64,000 nt of DNA from Clostridiales bacterium (GTDB taxonomy: Bacteria > Bacillota > Clostridia > Saccharofermentanales > Saccharofermentanaceae): contig JAFXPN010000026.1 in assembly GCA_017527865.1 (NCBI GenBank), forward strand, positions 37,317 through 101,316. The letters run 5' to 3'. Under the pieces are notes generated by a model. The model was not told the origin of the DNA and made no database searches. It saw only the letters and a program-made list of their open reading frames with translations. A program made the translations under genes and the position numbers. This document shows, piece by piece, positions 32,934 to 42,800 of this stretch. Position 1 is the stretch's first letter, and every line of letters begins with the position of its first letter.

Positions 32934-33952
32934 GTTCTGTCTCCTCCTCTCATGATATCCCTTACCAGTGCTGCGCGCTCAGCCGAAGCATCGCGCTTGC
33001 GTGCGCCCTTGCGGGCATAATCGTCATAATTGCGCCGCACTTTCTGCGTCAGTTTGTTTATCGTCTTAAAATCGATATCCGCATCGGACGTATCGATGTA
33101 TTTCTGTCCCAGCCTCAGCCAGTTGACGAGCGTCAGAACCTCGGGCACCTCGATCCTCCTGCAGTACTTAAGGACTGCGTACGCTCTGTAATACTGATCC
33201 TCGATGACGGCCTTTTTCTTTGTGCAGATATTCTTACGGCACGAGTCCTCGAGCTTTATGATGTCGTCGATGACCTTCGCGGCCCTGTCGATCAGTTCCT
33301 GCTCGGTAAGCCCCAAAGTGGCGAGGTTCGAGAGGATGTAGATGCCGTTTTCGCGTATGCCGTCAGGACGCGTCATGGGTATCATCTGCCAGTCGTATTT
33401 CTCCGCTCTCTGTCCCAGGACCTGGACCGCGCCCTGCGTCTTCTCGATGCCGGGAAGCGCAAGCGTCGCCATTATCTGAACACCCGTTCCCACGGTCTTG
33501 ATCTGCGATGTCAGGAAACCGAATCTGTCAGAGAACGCGATGTCCATGCACTGCTCGAACTTAGCCGCCAGGTCATCCGCCCTCTTGTATGCCAAGGCCG
33601 CATCGTTGCCCGGCACCATCGATATTATGCTCAGATGGTCGGTCGAATTGATTATTACGCCTAACCCTTCGGTCTTGCCCAGAAGATACCCGGTCTTGGC
33701 ATTGGAATTCAGAAACGCATACCCTGAGAAAAACTGATCGTAAAGATCCTTCTTCGCATTATCGTCAAGCTCGTCGGTCCTTACGAAATTAAGTCCCATC
33801 GATCCTGCCGCCTGTCTTGCCATGCCCATGACATTCTCCCTGTCCGCATCGCTCATCTTCGGCGGGAACGGGAACCCCTTGATATTACGGTTTATTATTA
33901 CCTTGGTCGAGAGTACGACATCGGTATTTCTGCCTTCATTCTCATACCACAT
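32930..33952 (-). CDS. mcsB: McsB-like guanidino-kinase homologue lacking catalytic residues
   Basis: 340 aa, position and overall sequence as for McsB, the protein-arginine kinase that marks substrates for ClpC. Key motifs are altered. The NEEDH catalytic loop reads NSTDH (102-106), so both glutamates are gone. The TSCPTN cysteine loop reads TSQIKT (148-153). The N-terminal SSRIRLARN reads STKVIINRN, and the RGxYGEG nucleotide loop is not found. The DH and the VGTG backbone remain, showing homology. It may be a pseudokinase acting as adaptor or regulator of CtsR/ClpC. The frame is intact, with 4-bp spacing and overlap to neighbours, so it is not a decayed gene. Confidence 0.85.
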   Translation of the reverse strand: MWYENEGRNTDVVLSTKVIINRNIKGFPFPPKMSDADRENVMGMARQAAGSMGLNFVRTDELDDNAKKDLYDQFFSGYAFLNSNAKTGYLLGKTEGLGVIINSTDHLSIISMVPGNDAALAYKRADDLAAKFEQCMDIAFSDRFGFLTSQIKTVGTGVQIMATLALPGIEKTQGAVQVLGQRAEKYDWQMIPMTRPDGIRENGIYILSNLATLGLTEQELIDRAAKVIDDIIKLEDSCRKNICTKKKAVIEDQYYRAYAVLKYCRRIEVPEVLTLVNWLRLGQKYIDTSDADIDFKTINKLTQKVRRNYDDYARKGARKRDASAERAALVRDIMRGGDRT

Positions 33953-33956
33953 ATGA

Positions 33957-34619
33957 TCAGCCCTCCTTCCTCGACTTCAGTTCATCCCTGAGCCTTGCCG
34001 CGAGATCGTAATCCTCCGCCGCGGCAGCCCTCTTCATTCCGTCTTCAAGAACGTCATCGGGAACGGTTCCGAGATCGGCTTTGCGGAGCCTGTCGAGGAT
34101 CGCCTTGTCATCCTGAGCTGCATCAGGCTGAACTTTCTGCGGCTTTTCTTCGCCGGCTGCCTGTGCGGGAGTCTTCGCCGAAACATCCTTTGCAGCCGGT
34201 GCATCCGGGATCTGTCCGGGAACGGGCTCGGTTACATTGGAAGTTGTTTCCGCAGCTTTTCCGGGTTTTCTTCCCAGATACTCCGAGCTTCCCTGACGCT
34301 TCAGGATATTCTTCAGTATCGTCTCGTTAAATGTGTTGTAGCACTCGATGCAGCCGAGCTGACCGCTCGAATCTATGTCCTTCAGCGTCATTCCGCATCT
34401 CGGACATCTTATCTTCGCGTTCGCGAAGTCTAATTCCGAACCCAGGGAGAACACGCTCGGTATCTCCGACAGTGAAGGAAACGACTGCTCCAGCATGGAG
34501 TTCTGCCTTCTGAAGATCTCGTCTATCTTCAGATCTCTCGCGCAGTTATCACACAGCAATGTGCCGTTGAATCTTACATAGGAATTTCCTATCAGGGCTC
34601 CGCATCTTTCACATCTCAT
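33957..34619 (-). CDS. mcsA: McsA-type zinc-finger adaptor with UVR motif
   Basis: 220 aa. Two zinc-binding modules (CERCGALIGNSYVRFNG then CDNC; CPRCGMTLKD then CIEC), a long Ala/Pro/Lys linker (110-175) and a C-terminal UVR motif (AAAAEDYDLAARLRDELKS) that contacts ClpC. McsA normally activates McsB and modulates CtsR. Overlaps ctsR by 4 bp. The linker makes it longer than the usual 180-residue family members. Confidence 0.92.
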   Translation of the reverse strand: MRCERCGALIGNSYVRFNGTLLCDNCARDLKIDEIFRRQNSMLEQSFPSLSEIPSVFSLGSELDFANAKIRCPRCGMTLKDIDSSGQLGCIECYNTFNETILKNILKRQGSSEYLGRKPGKAAETTSNVTEPVPGQIPDAPAAKDVSAKTPAQAAGEEKPQKVQPDAAQDDKAILDRLRKADLGTVPDDVLEDGMKRAAAAEDYDLAARLRDELKSRKEG

Positions 34620-35104
34620 ATCGTTTCTCCTTCCGTGATCTCTCGGCTTATCAGCAGTCCCGCCAGGGCATTCCTGAACACATCCGCCCTTATCCGTGAC
34701 CTTATATCCGTATCCGCTTTGGCAAGCGATCTGTCTGACACCGCCGCCATTATCGCGGTCGCCTCGCGCGTATTGACCGCTCCCGCTTCGACCGCATTGA
34801 TGAGCAGCGTCTTGGCCTCCTGCTGGGATATGGAATCCCCCGTCGCCTTGATGATCGATCTGATGTAATCATCCGGCCCCGCAGGCGTGATCCGCGTAAT
34901 CGTGATCTGACCGCCGCCTCCTCTTCTGCTCTCGACAATATATCCGTTGCCCGTCGAGAATCTCGTGGAGAGTACATAAGTCACCTGTGAAGGCACACAA
35001 TTTGCCTGTTCGGCAATAAGACTTCTGCTGATGGTCGTACTGCCGTTATTCTCGTCGAGCATCTGCTTGATCATAGCCTCGATCACATCTACAAGCCTTG
35101 CCAT
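34616..35104 (-). CDS. ctsR: CtsR, class III heat-shock repressor
   Basis: 162 aa dimeric winged-helix repressor of clp genes. The N-terminal HTH is seen in SRSLIAEQANCVPSQVTYVL, followed by the glycine-rich wing ESRRGGGGQITITRI, whose GG loop is the heat sensor. First gene of the operon, preceded by CtsR boxes on both sides of its promoter, so it is autoregulated. Ribosome site GAGGAG lies about 10 nt before the ATG. Confidence 0.96.
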   Translation of the reverse strand: MARLVDVIEAMIKQMLDENNGSTTISRSLIAEQANCVPSQVTYVLSTRFSTGNGYIVESRRGGGGQITITRITPAGPDDYIRSIIKATGDSISQQEAKTLLINAVEAGAVNTREATAIMAAVSDRSLAKADTDIRSRIRADVFRNALAGLLISREITEGETI

Positions 35105-35149
35105 CCGTTCATCTCTCCTCTCTGTTTACGGGTTTGTCTCTGTCTTTGT

Positions 35150-35230
35150 TTTGACTTTGACTATCTTTGACATTTCCATTATTGCACCGGCCCTCCGGCT
35201 TGTCAACAACTATTTTGACTTTTTTTGACT
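35150..35230 (-). promoter_or_regulatory. ctsR operon promoter flanked by CtsR boxes
   Basis: Minus strand: upstream box AGTCAAA-AAA-AGTCAAA (35214-35230) fits the CtsR heptad repeat exactly. Promoter -35 TTGACA (35201-35206), 17-bp spacer, -10 AATAAT (35178-35183). Downstream box TGTCAAA-GAT-AGTCAAA (35156-35172), with a third heptad overlapping at 35150-35156. Confidence 0.93.
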
Positions 35231-35362
35231 TTCGTTGTCGGGGTGATTAAAGATCGCGCTGTAAGTGCCCTACGTCATTGGCCAGTTCAAGACAGGGCAG
35301 TTTGCACGGTCCCTTGCCTTTATCAAACCTGAGGATCGTGACGCCGGTCTTTAATGAAAACC

Positions 35363-36847
35363 TTACTTGTGGTACAGCTTCTTCGTCGCGTAAACGGGTT
35401 CGCAGGTGATGTTGACTCCGAGCTTCTTGAACATGTTGAGGTCCACGCTCGTAAGCATCGTCGACGAGTGGGCCTCCGCATTCTTAAGGTTGCCCAGCTG
35501 CTGCATCGCAAGCTCAGCGACCGGGTTGGTCGTAGCCGATATGGAAAGCGCGATCAGCGTCTCATCGGTGTGGAGTCTCGGATTATGATTGCCCATGTGA
35601 TTAACCTTAAGGTCCTGGATGGGCTCGATTACATTCGGTGAGATCAGAGGGATGGAGTGATCGATCCCCGCAAGAAGCTTCAGCGCGTGAAGAATCGCAG
35701 CGGATGACGGACCCATGAGGTCGGTGGTCTTGCCGGTCACCATACGGCCGTCGGCAAGTTCGATCGCGACAGCAGGTCCGGTCGTCTGATCTGCGCGGAC
35801 CATCGCCGCTGCAACACATCTTCTGTCTGCCGTATCAATGCCTGACTTGTTGATCAGAATCTCAAGCTTAGTGACATCGGTTCCGTCGGAAAGTCCCTGC
35901 TTCACCGCACACTTTGCCTGATAGTAACGCCTTATGATCTCCTGTTTGCTCGCCTCGCAGCAGGCCTCGTCATCGCTTATCGCGAAGCCGGCCATATTGA
36001 CGCCCATGTCGGTCGGGCTCTTGTAGGGGGATTCTCCGTAGATCTTCTCGAAGATCGCGTTGACGACGGGGAATATCTCGACATCGCGGTTGTAGTTTAC
36101 CGTTGTCTTGCCGTATGCCTCAAGATGGAACGGATCGATCATGTTGACATCCGACAGGTCAGCGGTCGCCGCTTCGTAAGCTATATTTACGGGATGTGTA
36201 AGAGGCAGGCTCCAGATGGGGAATGTCTCGAACTTCGCGTAACCGGCCTTAACACCGCGCTTGTTCTCGTGATAGAGCTGTGACAGACAGGTCGCCATCT
36301 TGCCCGATCCGGGGCCCGGAGCCGTCACTACGACCAGCGAATGGGATGTCTCGATATAATCGTTCTTTCCGTATCCTTCGTCGCTCACGATCAGCGGGAT
36401 ATTTGATGGATACCCTTCTATGGGATAGTGCTTATAGACTTTAACGCCGAGCTGGCGCAGGCGCTTTTCGAACTTCTCGGCAAGGTCCTGCCCCCTGTAC
36501 TGCGTGATGCACACGGAGCCTACGCAAAGACCGAATTCCGTGAACGCATCTATGAGGCGCAGTACATCCTGATCGTATGTGATGCCGAGGTCGCCTCTGA
36601 GCTTGCTCTTCTCGATGGCGTCGGCATTGATCGCGATGATGATCTCGACGTCTTCCTGAAGCTTCAGGAGCATCTTCATCTTGCTGTCAGGCTCAAATCC
36701 CGGAAGCACGCGCGATGCGTGGTAATCATCAAAGAGCTTGCCGCCGAACTCAAGATAGAGCTTGCCGCCGAACTTATCGATCCTCTCTCTGATGTGCTTG
36801 CTCTGAAGCTCCGCGTATTTCTCGCTGTCAAAACCGATCTTATACAT
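35363..36847 (-). CDS. DUF1846 family protein
   Basis: 494 aa, full length for DUF1846. Begins YKIGFDSEKYAELQSKHIRERI and contains VVTAPGPGSGKMATCLSQLYHE, a P-loop-like glycine-rich segment, plus FPIWSLPLTHPVNIAYEAATADL. The family is common in Bacillota; ATP-dependent activity has been proposed but the reaction is not settled. It overlaps the upstream MBL-fold gene by 8 bp, so the two are coupled. No own promoter is needed. Confidence 0.93.
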   Translation of the reverse strand: MYKIGFDSEKYAELQSKHIRERIDKFGGKLYLEFGGKLFDDYHASRVLPGFEPDSKMKMLLKLQEDVEIIIAINADAIEKSKLRGDLGITYDQDVLRLIDAFTEFGLCVGSVCITQYRGQDLAEKFEKRLRQLGVKVYKHYPIEGYPSNIPLIVSDEGYGKNDYIETSHSLVVVTAPGPGSGKMATCLSQLYHENKRGVKAGYAKFETFPIWSLPLTHPVNIAYEAATADLSDVNMIDPFHLEAYGKTTVNYNRDVEIFPVVNAIFEKIYGESPYKSPTDMGVNMAGFAISDDEACCEASKQEIIRRYYQAKCAVKQGLSDGTDVTKLEILINKSGIDTADRRCVAAAMVRADQTTGPAVAIELADGRMVTGKTTDLMGPSSAAILHALKLLAGIDHSIPLISPNVIEPIQDLKVNHMGNHNPRLHTDETLIALSISATTNPVAELAMQQLGNLKNAEAHSSTMLTSVDLNMFKKLGVNITCEPVYATKKLYHK

Positions 36848-37478
36848 TTATCTTCTTACCTCTCATAACAATTACTCTCTTACCCTCGGGTCTGCCGTCA
36901 AGCTCGAGCTCGCTGTCCGTCCTTGTGACTTCCCCCTCTTCGAAAAGCTTAACGAACTCAACTACAGTCCCGATCTCGCCATACCCGAAGCCGTCGCCTC
37001 TGTAGTGCATCGGGATCGTGACCGCAGGAGAGATCTGCTTCACATATTCATATGCCCGCGCGGCATCTATGGTATAGTAGCCTCCGACCGGGATCATGAG
37101 AATGTCGCATCCGCGGATCTTCTCAAGGTCCTCTTCGGACAGATCGCAGCCGATGTCACCCATATGCACGATCTTCAAGTCCTCGCCCAATACATTGACG
37201 ATTATAACATTGTTAAAACCCCTTAACGCGCCCTCTTTGTCATCATGGAACGTCTCGATGAAACTGACCATAAACGGCGTGTCCGCACGGGTCACCGCAA
37301 ACTTCACCTCAGAAAGCCCGAAGTGATCGTCGTGCTTATGAGAGGAGACTACCTGGTTGGCGTGTTCCTTAAGAGGCAGAAGCCCTGGCACGCTGCCCGT
37401 CTTATAGGGATCGATTATCATTGCAAATCCGTCTTTCTCGAACTTAAAGCACGAGTGGCCCAAATAAGTGATCTTCAT
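36840..37478 (-). CDS. MBL-fold metal-dependent hydrolase (UPF0173-like)
   Basis: 212 aa metallo-beta-lactamase fold. Metal ligands visible: YLGHSCFKFE, SSHKHDDHFG (HxHxDH-type, here HKHDDH), HMGDIGCD and IPMHYRGDGFG. Such small cytoplasmic MBL proteins hydrolyse unknown esters or phosphodiesters. Ribosome site GGAGG. First gene of a two-gene operon with DUF1846. Confidence 0.92.
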   Translation of the reverse strand: MKITYLGHSCFKFEKDGFAMIIDPYKTGSVPGLLPLKEHANQVVSSHKHDDHFGLSEVKFAVTRADTPFMVSFIETFHDDKEGALRGFNNVIIVNVLGEDLKIVHMGDIGCDLSEEDLEKIRGCDILMIPVGGYYTIDAARAYEYVKQISPAVTIPMHYRGDGFGYGEIGTVVEFVKLFEEGEVTRTDSELELDGRPEGKRVIVMRGKKINV

Positions 37479-37635
37479 GGAAGACCTCCGTCAGTAAATT
37501 CTTATCAACAATTATACAGTTTTACAAATGAATTTATATTACAGCTTGCCCGAGCTGTGCCAATCTTCACAACGGATCTCATTCTTACTTGTTATTGTAT
37601 TCCTATTACTACAGTAAAGAAGACTGCAAAAACAA

Positions 37636-37664
37636 TTGCACTATACGCATTATGCGCATATAAT
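37636..37664 (+). promoter_or_regulatory. hicAB promoter with palindromic spacer
   Basis: -35 TTGCAC (37636-37641), 17-bp spacer, -10 TATAAT (37659-37664). The spacer contains TATGCGCATA and forms the inverted repeat ATACGCAT/ATGCGCAT, the likely HicB operator. Confidence 0.8.
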
Positions 37665-37676
37665 CAAGGAGAATAA

Positions 37677-37871
37677 ATGAAAGCAAAGGAGTTGGAGAAA
37701 TTATTATTGGCTGACGGATGGTTTGAAGTCGGCCAAGTCGGTTCTCACAAACACTTCAAACATCCGTTCAAACCCGGAAAGATAACTATCCCTATCCACA
37801 AAGGCGATCTTAAGATAAAAACTGCCAATGCGATATTGAAGCAAGCCGGCATCAAAAACAACGGGAGGTAA
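37677..37871 (+). CDS. hicA: HicA mRNA interferase toxin
   Basis: 64 aa double-stranded-RNA-binding-like toxin of a type II pair. It has the family pattern: KAKELEKLLLADGWFEVGQ, then GSHKHFKHPFKPGKITIPIH with the catalytic His in GSHKHFKHP. Ribosome site AAGGAGAATAA. Two bases separate its stop from hicB. Confidence 0.95.
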   Translation: MKAKELEKLLLADGWFEVGQVGSHKHFKHPFKPGKITIPIHKGDLKIKTANAILKQAGIKNNGR

Positions 37872-37873
37872 TT

Positions 37874-38278
37874 ATGAAAAAACTGATATATCCTGCAATC
37901 TTTACCCCAAACGATCAAAGCGGATACACCGTTGAGGTTCCGGATCTTCCGGGATGCATCACTGAAGGAGATGATCTTGCCGAGAGCATAGCGATGGCAG
38001 AGGATGCAGCTTCCGGATGGATATTGGGAGAACTCGAAGACGGCAAGTCTTTTCCTCCGCCCAGTTCTCTGAACAGTGTAACAACCTCTGATGATTCCTT
38101 CAAAAGTCTGATAACGGTAGACATTGATTCGTATTCCGAGAAATACGGAAACAAGTCCATCCGCAAGAATATCACTATCCCTGCATGGCTTAATACCTAC
38201 GGCGAGAAGAATAATATAAATTTCTCACAGGTACTTACCGAAGCGCTCATGAGCCGGGCTCAAGACACGCTACGGTGA
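37874..38278 (+). CDS. hicB: HicB antitoxin
   Basis: 134 aa. A degenerate RNase-H-like domain (YPAIFTPNDQSGYTVEVPDLPGC, then AESIAMAEDAASGWI) binds the toxin. A C-terminal ribbon-helix-helix-like DNA-binding part (RKNITIPAWLNTYGEKNNIN) binds the operator. Overlaps the convergent pseudopilin gene by 9 bp. Confidence 0.94.
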   Translation: MKKLIYPAIFTPNDQSGYTVEVPDLPGCITEGDDLAESIAMAEDAASGWILGELEDGKSFPPPSSLNSVTTSDDSFKSLITVDIDSYSEKYGNKSIRKNITIPAWLNTYGEKNNINFSQVLTEALMSRAQDTLR

Positions 38279-39064
38279 AGCCGGAGGAGTGGTAGGCGTA
38301 GGTGTGGGAGTAGCCGATGTCCTCCCTATTCTTAAGGCCACGGTGCGGCTGTAGACTTCCGTTCCGTTCTCCAGGACCTTAATGTCACAGATGACATGAG
38401 GATTGGAACCGATAGTAAGATCCCTGAAGTTAAGTTCTACCGTGAATCCGTTGTAAACGGCATATGTAAAGGGATTCGTGTAATCGTAATAGATCCAGTT
38501 GCTTACCTCTAATCCGTTCTCCGCGCTGAAATAGCCCAGATGGATATAGCCTTCATCGACATTTGACAGATTCGTGTTGACATCCCTTACGGGGTTCCCC
38601 GATTCGTCGAACATACGGTATATGGAGCGCGTAGTAACACCGGGAACAGGCGTCGCGGAAGGTATCGGTTCATCTGCTTTTACCTTGGAATACAGGCCGT
38701 CGAGCGAATAACAGGCGCCTATCATCACGAAATGTGTCGTTGTCGTCCCTTCCTTCAGGACCAGAACGGGGCCCTCCGTGCCGCGGCCTGCAGGCATACC
38801 GTCAGATGTCACACCCGTTGAGATCCACGCATCTTCACCCGACCCCACACTTGCTCTCGCGCACTCTGCTCTCAGGGCGTCGACTGCCGAATCCGCGACA
38901 AGCTGCGCGCGCGACAAACCGTTCATATGCATATATACCCTCACCACGGGAGCCATGAGCACAACAACAGACGCAGCGAAAATGGCCGTCAGCGTCATCG
39001 CCGTGATGAGCTCGACCAGGGTTATCGCTTTCTTAGATCTTTTCTGTGCTTTAAGCCTTCTCAT
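38270..39064 (-). CDS. Pseudopilin-like protein with Pro/Thr tail
   Basis: 264 aa. A basic N-terminus (RRLKAQKRSKKA) is followed by a pilin-type hydrophobic helix ITLVELITAMTLTAIFAASV with Glu at position 5 of the mature form; the residue before the predicted cut is Ala rather than Gly. A beta-rich pilin head and a flexible PTPTPTTPP end follow. Probably a minor pilin or pseudopilin of a type IV pilus-like system. It is the last gene of a four-gene operon and overlaps the previous gene by 4 bp. Confidence 0.82.
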   Translation of the reverse strand: MRRLKAQKRSKKAITLVELITAMTLTAIFAASVVVLMAPVVRVYMHMNGLSRAQLVADSAVDALRAECARASVGSGEDAWISTGVTSDGMPAGRGTEGPVLVLKEGTTTTHFVMIGACYSLDGLYSKVKADEPIPSATPVPGVTTRSIYRMFDESGNPVRDVNTNLSNVDEGYIHLGYFSAENGLEVSNWIYYDYTNPFTYAVYNGFTVELNFRDLTIGSNPHVICDIKVLENGTEVYSRTVALRIGRTSATPTPTPTTPPASP

Positions 39065-39387
39065 GGTACAGCCCTGTAAACAACATATGTGTATTCGGTT
39101 CCGTTGACGGGAACCTTGTGTATGCTCCTCTCGATCTTACCGCCGGAGAAAGGACGGGGATTCCAGCCGGTGCAGTTATTCGGATAATCATTCTGAAGAG
39201 TGATCATTGCAGCATCCGCGCCGTTTCTCATATCGGCGGCACTGGCCTCCGAACGGGACGCAAATGCTATGCCCTGTGAGAAGATGAGCAGCATGATCGA
39301 CAACAGCGTAAATGCCACCATGACTTCAACCAGTGTCTCACCGGAATTATCTTTAAGTATGGCTTTTGTCTTATCTGTAAGTCTCAT
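39061..39387 (-). CDS. Small pseudopilin
   Basis: 108 aa with prepilin signal: cut after SG in NSGETLVEVMVAFTLLSIML, with Glu5-type residue in LVEV. A short head domain ends in YTYVVYRAVP. It resembles the GspI/PilV-type minor pilins. The ATG follows the upstream stop by 1 nt. It probably joins the tip complex with the other pseudopilins here. Confidence 0.8.
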   Translation of the reverse strand: MRLTDKTKAILKDNSGETLVEVMVAFTLLSIMLLIFSQGIAFASRSEASAADMRNGADAAMITLQNDYPNNCTGWNPRPFSGGKIERSIHKVPVNGTEYTYVVYRAVP

Positions 39388-39388
39388 G

Positions 39389-39814
39389 TCAGCCGACCCT
39401 CATATATGATCCTCTGACGATCTTATAGACCGCCTTATACTGATAAACGGAACCTGCAACCGTCGATGTAACCGTCAGAGTGTAATAATCACCGTTCTCG
39501 ACAACCGCGATCGTAACATCCGCCCCCTCAACTGTCTCGCTCTTGCCGTTCATTGTTGTAAGATCGGTCAATTTGCCGGAATTCAGCAGATCATCGATCG
39601 ATTCACCGAGCGTCGTTGCCATCATATAGGCCTTATCCTGATTATACTGTTTGCCCGCAGACGCCCAGAGTGAGCTCGTCGTGATGCGGAGTATTATTAC
39701 AGCGGTTATGATCAGGATCGATATGATGGTGACGAGTATAATACTCGCGCCCTCCGAACTGCCGAGCACCGCTTTGATCCTTCGGGTTAAGATTGTCTTG
39801 TTCAGCCGCTTCAT
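39389..39814 (-). CDS. PilX-like membrane-anchored pilus assembly protein
   Basis: 141 aa from ATG 39814, whose ATGA overlaps the stop of the giant gene; an upstream in-frame start would lie inside that gene. A basic N-terminus precedes SSEGASIILVTIISILIITA, a single hydrophobic helix typical of PilX/GspK-like minor components. The soluble part has KAYMMATTLGESIDDLL. It lacks a classical FTLxE motif. Confidence 0.75.
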   Translation of the reverse strand: MKRLNKTILTRRIKAVLGSSEGASIILVTIISILIITAVIILRITTSSLWASAGKQYNQDKAYMMATTLGESIDDLLNSGKLTDLTTMNGKSETVEGADVTIAVVENGDYYTLTVTSTVAGSVYQYKAVYKIVRGSYMRVG

Positions 39815-42800
39815 GGTTCGCCGCCCTCGTCGGGCACCTCGACCCACTTCGCATAGAGCGTATAGTTATTGCTGAGATCAGATGTTCCCCACAGCTCAAA
39901 CAAAGAATCAATACCGCAAGAGGGATCAGTATACCAGCCATCAAACTCATAATCACCTTCGCCTTCCCAGACAGGATCGGCAGGCCGAGTAATGACTTCG
40001 CCCGATCTGACATACATCTCATCTACGTCAGAACCGCCCTGGGAAACGAACGCAAGTATGTATCCCCAATCAGCATGGAGAGTAATGTCTCCGGTAATAG
40101 GAGTATTAGCAAAGTCGAACGGCGTACCTTCATCGGTAGTCCAGCCGAACACATAATAATCGGCTATGGAAGGCGCTGTCGCAAATGAACCGTGATCAAC
40201 TGTCTGGTTGTCCGGCGCCACACCGGGACAGTTGCCGATATCGAAGGTCACCGTATACTGATTGATCGTCCATTTCGCATAGACCGTATAATCTCTATTC
40301 ATGGTATACGGGAATTCACATTCTTCTCCCGCTGCACATGCAGCCGAAGTAAACCAGCCGCCGAATGTGTAACCTTCCCATTCAGGGTCGGGAGAAGGCG
40401 CATCCACATCTGTATCCTCATCTACCGTTATAGGATCTACGACAGGTCCGCCTTCACCCGTAACGAATGTCAGTGTATACTGCTTGACCCACTTGGCATA
40501 GAGAGTGAACTCTCCGGTAACTTCGGAAGTAAAGTCATACGGATCAGTTAATCCCTCGTCGGTATACCAGCCGTGGAACGAATATGAATGATCCTCATAG
40601 ACCCTGCTGATATGCTCTGCCGTGATCTCGGCAACCGTGCTGCCGTCGTCAATCCTCTGTGACTGAAGCGATGCGGCTGTCTCGTCAAGGGATACGCCCT
40701 CATCAAGGTGATAAGTAATGGTATACCTCTTCACGATCTCATATGTCGTTGTCGCTGTGCCGGTGTAGTTTCCGGTACCCGTAACTGTGACAGTAACAGT
40801 TCCTGCAGCCTTCGGCGTGCTTGATCCGTCAGAATCAAGGTAAGCGACCGTATAATCCGTATCAGGATCGAGCGGAGATGTCGTAGGAACGTGCTCGCCT
40901 GTAAGCGTTACCGTTATGGAATCAGGTTTCACCTCTTCGCCCGTATATGTATTGCCTTCCTGCGCATCGTTGAATACGGCAACGACCGTAGCAGTTTGAG
41001 ATATATCGTAAGGAGCTATCTCAAAGCTTAAGATAACTGGTGTCGGATTAATGTAGTCATTACTGCCTGCTATATGACACTTGACGTAATATGTCCCTGC
41101 ATCGGCATTCCTAATGTCTATTTCTGTTCCTTCCTCACAGGCAGCATTAGCATAGTATTCATAGAGCATCTCACCGAACTTTGCCTTGCCGGTCGGGGCA
41201 ACAGGCTCGTCTCCGTATGTCCAGCCGTCGATAGACGGAGTCACTGTCCATATGTTAATCGCCGGCGATATTGTGAAAGGCCTCTCCTCAACGCCCGTGT
41301 ATACCGATCCCTCCGCTGCGGATATGATGACCCGCGCCTGGCCGGCATGCTGGTTGTCAGCGTAATCCACGGTATAATCTCTGCCCTGCACAAGATTACT
41401 ACCGTTGTACCTTACGACTACACCGGGCTTATGTGCAACCGGATTGCCGTCTGCATCCTCTTCGTAGACGAGTCCGTCAGCGCCGATTAGTTCTATATCG
41501 GCATTTACAAGATCGATCTTATCGATACTGAATGTATCCGGACACACAACGGAACGCGTGTAGTTATTTATTCCGTTTACGGTAACCGTTATACTGTCGC
41601 ATATATTGACATTATCAGGATCATAGGAAAGCGTGTAATCGGTGTTCAGGATAAGAACAGTGCCGTCGAGCGTAACTGTCATATCGGGTACGATGGCAGC
41701 TCCCGTATAGGAATATGATGTCTGGTTAAGAGTGATAACGAGCGTATGGTCAGGAGAATCGATCTTGATCGGTGTTATCTCGAACAATCTGCTTACAGCC
41801 CCTGTATATGCTCCGCCCGACTTTGCGGCGATGACCACTGTTGCATCATTACAGGCTCTGTCATTCTTTACATACGATATGGTGTAATCGGTACCGCGTT
41901 CAAGCTCAAGGCCGTTGATCTTTACAACTATGCGCTCGTCGAAAGTCACTGCACTGCCGGTATATTCAAATGAGAAGGCATTGTTATCGAACGGAAGCAG
42001 AACAGAAGGATCATCCTCGGACTTAAGGAAGATCTCTGCGCCTTCAAGGCTCGTTCCGTTAACAGGCAGAGGCCAGTCTCCGTAATGGGTGTTATTGATG
42101 ACTGCTCTGAGCGGATATGCCGTTGTTGCCGCATTGGGATCTGATCTCAACGTGGAATCAAACGGAACTGCCGTATAAGAACCGCCGTTGTTGATGGTCG
42201 TATTCTCCGCGCCGGTGATCTTGCCGGTGTTGGAATCAAGTGTAGGATAAAGGACGGATGCGCTTCCGATAAGGGGCAGCCACGAATCATTTACGGGCTG
42301 CATGACTTTGTTTCCGGTGTAATTATTGAAATTCTCACTGTTGATAAAGCCGGCAAAAGATCCTGAATGATCAGAATAGACCCTGGTCTGCACGCCTTCA
42401 ACATCAGCTGTTGTATAAGGCGCTTCAACTCTGCCCGTACAATAATTATTATTTATAGCAGATCCTGCGGCCTCGATTCCGATGAAACCTCCGATACCGG
42501 TTCCGGTTCCGCTTACAGATGCCGTACTGTAACAGGTATCTATTGTCACAGCTCCGGTTGAAGCTCCTATGAAGCCTCCGACATTTCCGACACCGTTAAC
42601 ATTGGCATTGCCCTGACCGATGATGTACTGGCCCTGATATGTATGACCACCGACATAACTGTTCTTGACAGAACCGGCCGCCATGCTCCCGACGAATCCG
42701 CCGGTGTAAGAACCGCCTGATGTAACAAGCGCTGTTGTATAGCAGTTCTCGATCGTACCCGCCGTCATGCCTCCGATAAATCCGCCTGCCGATACGTTGG

